Assembly (NCBI GenBank): GCA_024228935.1
Contig: JAAESX010000203.1
Location: 1 to 45,718, forward strand
Source of the DNA: Pseudomonadota bacterium
GTDB lineage: Bacteria; Myxococcota_A; UBA796; CAJQPC01
Direction of reading: 5' to 3'
DNA: 45,718 nucleotides
The position numbers were made by a program, and so were the translations under genes. The first letter of the stretch is position 1; every line of letters begins with the position of its first letter. The notes beneath the pieces were generated by a model that saw only the letters and a list, made by a program, of their open reading frames with translations, was not told where the DNA came from and searched no databases. Shown here one piece after another: positions 39,695 through 45,718 of the stretch.

Positions 39695-42322
39695 ATGGAC
39701 CGCGTCGTCCTGGTCGATGGGACCAGCCTGATCTACCGGGCGTTCTTCGCGCTCCCACAGAACCTCAGGACGGCGAAGGGCCTGCACACCAACGCGATCT
39801 ATGGGTTCGCGTTGATGTTCCGGAAGATCCTGGCCGGGAAGCTGCCCAGGTATGGCGCCGTGGTCTTCGATGCGCCCGGCGGAACGTTCCGCGACGAGCT
39901 CTACACCGAGTACAAGGCCCAGCGTCCCCGGATGCCGGGCGAGCTCGCCGAGCAGCTCGCCTGGATCGACAAGGTGGTGGAAACGCACGACTTTCCGAAG
40001 CTGTCCGTGCGGGGGTACGAGGCCGACGACGTCATCGGCACGCTGACGCGGCAGGCGCTGGAGGCCGGCCACGAGGTGCGCATCATCTCGGGGGACAAGG
40101 ACTTCGCCCAGCTGATCGGCGAGCGGGTTCGCATGGTCGACACGATGCGCGACGTCACCTTCGACGTCGAGGTCGTCCGCAAGAAGTGGGGCGTCCGTCC
40201 CGAGCGGTTCGTCGACTACCTTGCGCTGCTCGGCGACAAGTCGGACAACATCCCTGGGGTGCCCGGAATCGGCAAGAAGGGCGCAGTCGATCTGCTGGAG
40301 CAGTTCGGCGACCTCGAGGCCATCCTGGCGGGGACCGAGTCGCTGAAGGGGCGCAAGAAGGCCACGCTCGAGGAGAACGCCGAGCTCGCCCGTCTCTCGT
40401 ACAAGCTCGCGACCATCGACCAGCACGTCCCGCTGGAGCTCGGAATCGATGACCTGGTGCTGAAGCCGGTCGACGGACCCAAGATCAACACGCTCTTCAA
40501 GGAGCTCGAGTTCTACTCACTGATCGACGCCGAGGAGGGGGAGCACGACATCACGGCCGACGGGACGCTGACAATCGTGAGCGATCTCAACCAGTTGCGT
40601 AGTGTCCTCGCGAACGACAGCGCGGCGGTGTACCCGGTCCACGAGCAGGACGCGCCGCTGTTCGGGGCGCTGGTCGGCATCGCGCTGGCGCCGTCTCCGT
40701 CCGAGGCGATCTACGTCCCCATCCTCGGTGAAGACGGCCTCGGCCAGCCGGCGCTGGACGCCATGGAGCCCTGGCTCCGCTCGGCGCACAAGACCGTCCA
40801 CGACATGCGGAGTGCCTCGTACGGGCTGAAGCGGGCGGGGCTGACCCTGGACGGCGTCGTCGCGGACACGGCGCTGGCGAGCTTCCTCGTCGACCCATCC
40901 GGGCTCATCCCCCATCGGCTCGACCAGTGCAGCAAGTGGTACCTGCACAAGACGGTTCCGCCGAAGAAGAGCGTCGTCGGGTCGGGCAAGACCGAGAAGC
41001 TGCTCTCGGAGTGTGCGACCGAGGACGTGGCCAACTGGGCGGGACTGTTGGCGATGCGCATCGCTGAGCTCGGACCCCTGTTGACCGAGCGTGTCGAGGC
41101 GGCGGGCCAGACGAAGCAGCTGCACGACCGCGACATGCCGCTCGCGGACGTGCTGGGCCAGATGCAGCTGGACGGCATCCGCGTCGACGGCGAGCACCTG
41201 CTTCACCTGCAGTCGGAGTTCGCGGCTCGGAAGGAGGTCGTCGAGGAGCGCATCTACGCCCTGGCCGGTCGGACGTTCAACATCGGGAGCACCAAGCAGC
41301 TCGGCGCCATCTTGTTCGACGAGCTGAAGCTCCCCGTGATCAAGCGGACCAAGACCGGGTACTCGACCAACGCCGAGGTCCTCGAGCGGCTTGCGCCCAA
41401 GCACGAGATCGCCAGCGAGGTCCTGGTCCAGCGTGCCCTCGCCAAGCTGATCAACACGTACACGGCCGTTCTCCACGCGGCCATCGACCCGCGGGACGGC
41501 CGCGTCCACGCCACGTTCCAGCAGACGGTCGGCGTGAGCGGTCGCCTGATCTCGACGGATCCGGACCTGCAGAGGACGCCGATCCGGACCGGCGATGGAT
41601 GCCGCATCCGCGAGGCGTTCATCCCGCGCGAGGGGTGGACGCTGATCTCGGCCGACTGGTCCCAGATCGAGCTCCGGGTCATGGCCCACATCTCGGGGGA
41701 CCCGCTCTTGAAGCGCGCCTTCGACAACGACCTGGACCTGCATCGGCAGACCGCCTCGTACCTGTTCGAGGTGGACGAGGACGCCGTCAGCCCGGATCAG
41801 CGAAACGTGGGGAAGACATTTAACTTCGCGACGATCTACGGTCAGGGTGCGACCGCGCTGGGCCAGCAACTCGGCATCCCGCGGAAGGAGGCCGTCGCCA
41901 TGATCGATCGGTACTTCAGTCGCTACGCGGGGGTGAGGAGCTGGATCGACGCCACCGTCGCCCAGGCCCACGAGGACGGGTTCGTGGAGACCCTCCTGGG
42001 CCGCCGCCGGTACATCCCCGAGCTGACGAGCAACAACTGGAGCACCCGCGGCTATGGCGAGCGGGTAGCGGCGAACACGCCGATACAGGGCTCAGCGGCG
42101 GACCTGTGCAAGCTGGCAATGTTGGAGATCGCGAGCGGTCTCAGGGGGATGGAGACGCGCATGCTGCTCCAGATCCACGACGAGCTGATCTTCGAGGCCC
42201 CTCCTGGCGAGGTCGACGCGGCCTGCGCCCTCATCCGTCGCTGCATGGAGCACCCGCTCGATCTGTCCGTGCCGCTGAAGGTGGACATCGGATGTGGCGC
42301 CAGCTGGGCGGAGGCCCATTGA
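39695..42322 (+). CDS. polA: DNA polymerase I (polymerase active, proofreading domain degenerate)
   Basis: An 875-residue family A polymerase. Residues 1 to about 285 are the 5'-nuclease (LVDGTSLIYRAFFALP; GYEADDVIGTL; SGDKDFAQLI; GDKSDNIPGVPGIGKKGA). Residues about 290-490 have the 3'-5' exonuclease fold, but the DxE of exo I is replaced (region VYPVHEQDAPLFG) and the exo II Asn/Asp are absent (KTVHDMRSASYGL), so proofreading is probably lost, as in Taq polymerase. The polymerase domain has motif A DWSQIELRVMAHISGD, the O-helix RNVGKTFNFATIYGQG (Arg, Lys, Phe and Tyr in register) and motif C IHDELIFEAP. The ATG directly follows the upstream stop. Its last 31 bp overlap the next gene. Confidence 0.97.
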   Translation: MDRVVLVDGTSLIYRAFFALPQNLRTAKGLHTNAIYGFALMFRKILAGKLPRYGAVVFDAPGGTFRDELYTEYKAQRPRMPGELAEQLAWIDKVVETHDFPKLSVRGYEADDVIGTLTRQALEAGHEVRIISGDKDFAQLIGERVRMVDTMRDVTFDVEVVRKKWGVRPERFVDYLALLGDKSDNIPGVPGIGKKGAVDLLEQFGDLEAILAGTESLKGRKKATLEENAELARLSYKLATIDQHVPLELGIDDLVLKPVDGPKINTLFKELEFYSLIDAEEGEHDITADGTLTIVSDLNQLRSVLANDSAAVYPVHEQDAPLFGALVGIALAPSPSEAIYVPILGEDGLGQPALDAMEPWLRSAHKTVHDMRSASYGLKRAGLTLDGVVADTALASFLVDPSGLIPHRLDQCSKWYLHKTVPPKKSVVGSGKTEKLLSECATEDVANWAGLLAMRIAELGPLLTERVEAAGQTKQLHDRDMPLADVLGQMQLDGIRVDGEHLLHLQSEFAARKEVVEERIYALAGRTFNIGSTKQLGAILFDELKLPVIKRTKTGYSTNAEVLERLAPKHEIASEVLVQRALAKLINTYTAVLHAAIDPRDGRVHATFQQTVGVSGRLISTDPDLQRTPIRTGDGCRIREAFIPREGWTLISADWSQIELRVMAHISGDPLLKRAFDNDLDLHRQTASYLFEVDEDAVSPDQRNVGKTFNFATIYGQGATALGQQLGIPRKEAVAMIDRYFSRYAGVRSWIDATVAQAHEDGFVETLLGRRRYIPELTSNNWSTRGYGERVAANTPIQGSAADLCKLAMLEIASGLRGMETRMLLQIHDELIFEAPPGEVDAACALIRRCMEHPLDLSVPLKVDIGCGASWAEAH

Positions 42323-43599
42323 TCCTCCTGCTGCTGGCGTGTGGGAGCGAGCCCGAGGTGGTGGTGGCGCCGCCGGAGCCGACGGGGCCGGCGGACATCG
42401 TCTTGCTCGTCGCCCCCGGGCTTCGCGCCGACACCGACGCGCCATTCGCCGAGGCCGCGCTGTACGAGGCGCTCGGGCAACAGCCGGCGCTGCGATTCAC
42501 CGCCGCCTACGCGCAGAGCTGCTCTCCCTACACCTCGCTGGGCTCGATGCTCGCCGGCAACTACCCGAGCGCCATACCGCTCTGCGCCATGGCTGGGGGC
42601 AACGCGGCGAGCCCGGACACGACCGAGCGGCCCTGGTGCGCGACCGTGCCGGAAGAGGCCTGGACACTCCCACGCGTCGTGAACGCCTACGGCTATGCAA
42701 CGGGCGCGTATGTGGCCGACGTCGACGGCGAGTCCCCCACGGATTGGGACGACCTGGTCGAGACCGCCGGGGCCTGGTGGGAGGCGAGCGCCGGGATGCC
42801 GCGGCTCTACCTCGTGGTCACGAGCGACGCGCACTTCGTCCAGTTCACTGATGTCGCCGGGTACGAGGAGCACGCGCCAGGCCACGAGCGGCGCACCGTC
42901 GAGGACTCGCAGGCGGTCCGCGCCGCCTACCTCGCCGCCGCCAGGGAGACCGGCGAGGGCTACCGACGCCTGCTCGACGCCATGCCCGCTGGGGACGCGG
43001 AGCGCTGGGTCCTGATGACCTCGACGAACGGGCTGTCCCTGGCCGAGGAGAGCGGGGTGGCGAGCAACCACCTGAAGGCGGTCACGCACTCGATCATCGT
43101 CGACCGGACCGTGCACGTGCCGCTGGCCGTGCTCGAGCCGGCCCAGGACGTCGCGGTCGTCGACGAGGTGGTCGAGCTGATCGATGTGCTCCCGACCGTG
43201 GCCGAGCTGGCCGGAGCCGTGCCACCAGCGGGCCTCCCTGGGCGGAGCCTGCTGTCGGAGCCCGAGCCGGACGGCGTCGCCTACTCGGAGTTCGGCGACA
43301 TGCTGTCCATGCGCCAGGGGGACCTGCTGCTGACGCTCCGATTCTTCCTCCACAACGCGTCGTCGCTGGACCCTCGGATCACAGAAGGCCTGAAGAACGC
43401 TGGGCCCAACCACCTGAAACTACACGATGTCGTGCAGGATCCGATGCAGGAGTCCGACCTGGACTCGCGGGAGGATCTGCAGCGCCTGCACACCCGCCTC
43501 ATCGAGCTGCGCGAGGGGCCGGCGTCGCCACCGATGGACAAGGAGACCGTCGAGCGTCTGCAGGCGCACCGGCTCGATGCGTCCGAGGGCTACTGGTAG
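42292..43599 (+). CDS. Degenerate sulfatase-like lipoprotein
   Basis: A 435-residue protein from ATG 42292, which lies inside the end of polA (31-bp overlap in another frame). MWRQLGGGPLILLLLAC is a clear lipoprotein signal with Cys17. The mature part has the sulfatase/alkaline-phosphatase layout: an opening strand DIVLLVAPGLRADTDAP where active members have a DD/DxxR metal motif, SCSPYTSLGSMLAGNYP at the nucleophile loop, a DVLPTVAELAGAVPPAGLPGRSLL segment typical of sulfatases, and LMTSTNGLSLAEES where SDHG is expected. Metal ligands and nucleophile appear lost, so it is probably non-catalytic. It differs from the intact homologue at 5401. It ends 1 bp from the convergent gene. Confidence 0.8.
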   Translation: MWRQLGGGPLILLLLACGSEPEVVVAPPEPTGPADIVLLVAPGLRADTDAPFAEAALYEALGQQPALRFTAAYAQSCSPYTSLGSMLAGNYPSAIPLCAMAGGNAASPDTTERPWCATVPEEAWTLPRVVNAYGYATGAYVADVDGESPTDWDDLVETAGAWWEASAGMPRLYLVVTSDAHFVQFTDVAGYEEHAPGHERRTVEDSQAVRAAYLAAARETGEGYRRLLDAMPAGDAERWVLMTSTNGLSLAEESGVASNHLKAVTHSIIVDRTVHVPLAVLEPAQDVAVVDEVVELIDVLPTVAELAGAVPPAGLPGRSLLSEPEPDGVAYSEFGDMLSMRQGDLLLTLRFFLHNASSLDPRITEGLKNAGPNHLKLHDVVQDPMQESDLDSREDLQRLHTRLIELREGPASPPMDKETVERLQAHRLDASEGYW

Positions 43600-43600
43600 G

Positions 43601-44248
43601 TCAGCGTGCTCGGAGCTCCATCTCGGGATGGGGACCCGAGCCCAGGTCGATGGGGCCTTCGTAGAAGGGCACCCCGTCCTTGGAGACGATCAGCGGGAGG
43701 CCCGGTCGGTACGCGCCGACGATGCCCTGGTGCATCCCGTCTCCGGCGACGCCGTCGCCCGCGGTCCCGTCGTCGTGGAGCGCGTAGACCTTGTCGCCGA
43801 TCGACGCCGTGATCGACGCGCTGGGGCCCGCGCGCACCTTCAGCATGAAGCCACGCGAGGGGTCACCGGCGACGGCGTCCTCGGTGTGTTGGCGCTCCTC
43901 GTGCTGGTGCTCCTGATGGGTGCGCTCGGCGTGCTCGCGGGTGTCGTGCGGGACCAGCTCGGCGCTCCCGTCGACGGGCAGGACGCTGCCCTCCGCGCTG
44001 CCATCGGGGCTGCCGTCGGGGCTGCCTGCGGTGCCGTCGGTGTTCGGTGGCACCTCGACGTGCTCGACGTGCTCTGCGGGCTCGGGCTCCGCTCCCTCGG
44101 GCGGGGCCTCCACGACCGGACGGGTGCCGACCACGGTCTCGAAGCCCGACTCGCTCACCAGCACCCGCAGCGGCGCGCCCGTTCCCCGGGTCGCGGGGTC
44201 GAGCTCGGGGCTGTCCTCGGCCCAGGCCATGGCCAGGAGCCAGATCAT
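43601..44248 (-). CDS. Exported His/Glu-rich protein, paralog of the upstream gene
   Basis: A 215-residue protein with a short hydrophobic start (MIWLLAMAWA) that looks like a signal peptide before EDSPELD. The middle is low-complexity, with EHVEHVEVPP, Gly/Ser/Asp repeats (GSPDGSPDGSAEGS) and a His-rich stretch (HAERTHQEHQHEERQHTED) that could bind metal. The last ~80 residues (FMLKVRAGPSASITASIGD, then DDGTAGDGVAGDGM) form a compact beta domain also found at the end of the upstream gene. The DDG/AGDG signature resembles calcium-binding-like loops of exported anchor-type domains. The start overlaps the upstream stop (44245-44248). No known function was identified. Confidence 0.72.
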   Translation of the reverse strand: MIWLLAMAWAEDSPELDPATRGTGAPLRVLVSESGFETVVGTRPVVEAPPEGAEPEPAEHVEHVEVPPNTDGTAGSPDGSPDGSAEGSVLPVDGSAELVPHDTREHAERTHQEHQHEERQHTEDAVAGDPSRGFMLKVRAGPSASITASIGDKVYALHDDGTAGDGVAGDGMHQGIVGAYRPGLPLIVSKDGVPFYEGPIDLGSGPHPEMELRAR

Positions 44249-45078
44249 CGGAGGTCCAGCGCCATCATCGCGCTGCCTTCGGAGACGTCCAGCGCGGGCT
44301 GACCCGACCAGACCGTCGCTCCGTCCGCCGTCAGCACCAGCTCGGTGCCCGCGTCGTACCGGCCGACGACCGCCGCGAAGATGGCGTCGCCGGCGGCCGC
44401 ATCGGGCGCAGCCCCGTCGTCTGCGAGCGTGAACGTCGCGGTGCCGATGGCGGCGGTCACGGACTTCGCCGGCGTCTGGACGCGCAGGATGAAGGCGGGA
44501 GCCGCGCGGTCGTCGTCCCCGGCGTCCGAGTGGGGCGCGTCGGCGTGCTCGGGCTGGCCGGCGCCAAGCTGTGCTGGCAGCTCGTCACCCGGGTCACCCC
44601 CGAAACCGTCCGGTTCCTTGTCCTCGGAGTGAGGGACTTCCTTGTGCTCGCCGTCGGACGCCTTCCCGACGGGTGGCTGGCCCTCGGTCGCGTCGCCCTC
44701 GGGGTTGTCGGGATCGCCCTCGGTCGGGTCGCCCACGTGTGGCATCTCGACGTGCTCGTGTCCCCCCTCGCCGCCGGGCGCACCGGCGTCGGCGAGTCCG
44801 CCCGACGGCACGTTGACGTGCTCCTTGCTCTCGAAGGGCTCGGGCATCGGGGGTGTCTCGCCGACCGGAGCCTCGGCGCCGTCCTCGCCGGGTTCGCTTG
44901 GGCCACCCGGCCCACCCGGTCCGATGGGACCGGGGTTCGGTCCCGGGTCCGGGCCAGGGTCGTTGCCTTCGGGGCCGGCGTACGGTCCCGGACCGGCGGC
45001 GTGTTGCCGTTCTTCAGCGGGGGGCCCCGGCTTGCCAGCCGGCGCCTCGGGGCACGCAAGGAAGAGAGTCAGCCACAT
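44245..45078 (-). CDS. Pro/Gly/Glu/His-rich lipoprotein with DDG/AGD C-terminal domain
   Basis: A 277-residue predicted lipoprotein (MWLTLFLACP, Cys9). The mature chain opens with a Pro/Gly-rich segment (GPDPGPNPGPIGPGGPGGP). It then has spaced repeats of the form E-H-V/K/A-x-V/M/A-P (KEHVNVPSG, HEHVEMPHV, EHKEVPHSED, EHADAPHSD) and ends in a domain of about 80 residues (FILRVQTPAKSVTAAIGTA, then DDGAAPDAAAGDAIF) shared with the downstream paralog. Metal binding by the His/Glu repeats is inference. It is the first gene of a two-gene operon. TAGACT on the minus strand lies exactly 6 nt before the ATG, so the transcript is probably leaderless. Confidence 0.75.
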   Translation of the reverse strand: MWLTLFLACPEAPAGKPGPPAEERQHAAGPGPYAGPEGNDPGPDPGPNPGPIGPGGPGGPSEPGEDGAEAPVGETPPMPEPFESKEHVNVPSGGLADAGAPGGEGGHEHVEMPHVGDPTEGDPDNPEGDATEGQPPVGKASDGEHKEVPHSEDKEPDGFGGDPGDELPAQLGAGQPEHADAPHSDAGDDDRAAPAFILRVQTPAKSVTAAIGTATFTLADDGAAPDAAAGDAIFAAVVGRYDAGTELVLTADGATVWSGQPALDVSEGSAMMALDLR

Positions 45079-45084
45079 GCGCCG

Positions 45085-45090
45085 AGTCTA
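45085..45090 (-). promoter_or_regulatory. Putative leaderless -10 hexamer TAGACT for the paralogous lipoprotein operon
   Basis: The minus-strand TAGACT is followed by exactly 6 nt and ATG 45078. It lies in the 17-bp gap after the RCC1-repeat gene and there is no Shine-Dalgarno. Confidence 0.55.
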
Positions 45091-45095
45091 CGAGA

Positions 45096-45718
45096 TCAGA
45101 AGGACGAAGCGGCGTCTCGGATGGTCCCGTTGGAGCCCCAGCAGACCAGCTGGGCGTCCGCCTCGGTGATGCCGCAGTGGTAGCCCTCGCCCGAGTCGAG
45201 CGAGCGCATCGCGACGTCTCCGGGCCCGTCGTAGCTGTCGCAGGCGCCCCAGCAGTCCACGCCCGCGTCGGTCAGTGCGCAGGTGTGGCAGATGACGCTC
45301 TGGTCGCCCACACCTGCAGAGACGGCGCCGAACGAGCCGTCCGGCGGCGCGGCGTCCGGCAGGCTCCCGGACTCGTTCCAGCAGACCAGCGAGCCGCTGT
45401 CCTCGACGCCGCAGTCGTGCTCGGCGCCGACGGCGACGTCGCTGAACGTTCCAGCCGGTGGTCCGTCCTCCTGCCATCCCCAGCAGGAGACGGTGCCGTC
45501 GTCGGCGATCGCGCAGGACCGGTCGTTGCCCGAGTCCACCGCGACGAAGGTGCCGGACGGTGGCGTGGACTGACCCCGCTCATCGCTTCCCCAGCAGGCA
45601 AGCGCTCCGTCGACGTCGATGGCGCAGGTGTGGGCCTCGCCCGCCGCGATGTCCACGTACTCACCCTTGGGCGGCAGGTGGCGTCCGTCTTCCTTGGACC
45701 CCCAGCACGAGATGGCGC
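45096..45718 (-). CDS. RCC1-repeat (regulator of chromosome condensation-like) protein, 5' partial
   Basis: The frame is open to the window edge, so the N-terminus is missing. The visible ~206 residues consist of at least five RCC1_2-type units, each with a cysteine pair and the pattern CAIDxDGxxxCWG: HTCAIDVDGALACWGSDERGQ, SCAIADDGTVSCWG, DCGVEDSGSLVCWN, TCALTDAGVDCWG and HCGITEADAQLVCWG. Such repeats build a beta-propeller; the paired cysteines suggest an exported, disulfide-stabilised protein. In this lineage they are common surface or secreted proteins of unknown function. The ligand is unknown. The gene is upstream of the lipoprotein pair by 17 bp, but the putative promoter in that gap suggests separate transcription. 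Confidence 0.88.
   Translation of the reverse strand, partial: AISCWGSKEDGRHLPPKGEYVDIAAGEAHTCAIDVDGALACWGSDERGQSTPPSGTFVAVDSGNDRSCAIADDGTVSCWGWQEDGPPAGTFSDVAVGAEHDCGVEDSGSLVCWNESGSLPDAAPPDGSFGAVSAGVGDQSVICHTCALTDAGVDCWGACDSYDGPGDVAMRSLDSGEGYHCGITEADAQLVCWGSNGTIRDAASSF

Noticed and set aside
37748..40426. An 892-codon minus-strand open frame opposite the methyltransferase, the 38885 gene and polA
   Set aside because: It is antisense to polA and other recognised genes and is compositionally biased, with no motif.
1..45718. tRNA, rRNA, CRISPR arrays, insertion sequences or phage attachment sites
   Set aside because: Reading both strands gave no tRNA-like cloverleaf, spaced repeats, transposase or integrase. 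Short non-coding RNAs could still be missed without a covariance search.

Overview
The window is GC-rich, very compact DNA whose gene content fits a Myxococcota-like (former Deltaproteobacteria) genome. Pointers are a Ser/Thr kinase fused to a formylglycine-enzyme-like domain, an RCC1-repeat protein, a DSGDTG-type protein tail, a glycosyltransferase-TPR-sulfotransferase fusion and short-signal lipoproteins. This assignment is inference; no rRNA, tRNA, CRISPR array or insertion sequence was found. Genes are packed with 1-4 nt stop/start overlaps, convergent genes often overlap, and several divergent pairs are only 17-50 bp apart.

Layout. 1-5377: a truncated sulfotransferase end, an HU-type DNA-binding protein, an acidic-tailed protein of unknown function overlapping tail-to-tail with a glycosyltransferase/TPR/sulfotransferase fusion, and a histidine phosphatase fused to a P-loop NTPase. 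5401-7466: a sulfatase-superfamily lipoprotein coupled to a short-chain dehydrogenase. 7433-10471 (minus): a coupled operon of pterin carbinolamine dehydratase, LysR regulator, crotonase-fold enzyme and an RlmN/Cfr-like radical SAM enzyme. 10506-13886: a START-like secreted protein, a methyltransferase, a protein with two zinc modules and a MATE exporter. 13904-16835: eutB-eutC-eutL, i.e. ethanolamine ammonia-lyase plus a single microcompartment shell protein. 16854-20329: a membrane-anchored secreted protein divergent from an ABC exporter. 20497-26800: a TetR-controlled tripartite RND efflux operon with a striking double operator.

26840-31378: an unusual zinc-containing short-chain dehydrogenase, then (minus) allantoinase, an allantoicase/OHCU-decarboxylase fusion and HIU hydrolase, which cover urate-to-ureidoglycolate steps except uricase. 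31424-38863: a coupled operon of kinase-FGE-like protein, peptide-type binding lipoprotein, acyl-CoA oxidase with a TerB-like front domain, and a methyltransferase interrupted by an in-frame TAG. 38885-43599: a beta-rich unknown protein, DNA polymerase I (polymerase intact, proofreading residues apparently lost) and a degenerate sulfatase-like lipoprotein. 43601-45718 (minus): two paralogous His/Glu-rich exported proteins and the end of an RCC1-repeat protein.

The most interesting cross-cutting signal is a recurrent promoter layout. TAGNNT hexamers sit exactly 6 nt before the start codons at 5401, 10506, 13904, 31378 (minus) and 45078 (minus), with a near match at 26840 and a 7-nt variant at 5377 (minus). 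This spacing implies leaderless transcripts. At three divergent gene pairs the opposing -10 hexamers overlap on a shared TA step, which suggests compact bidirectional promoters.
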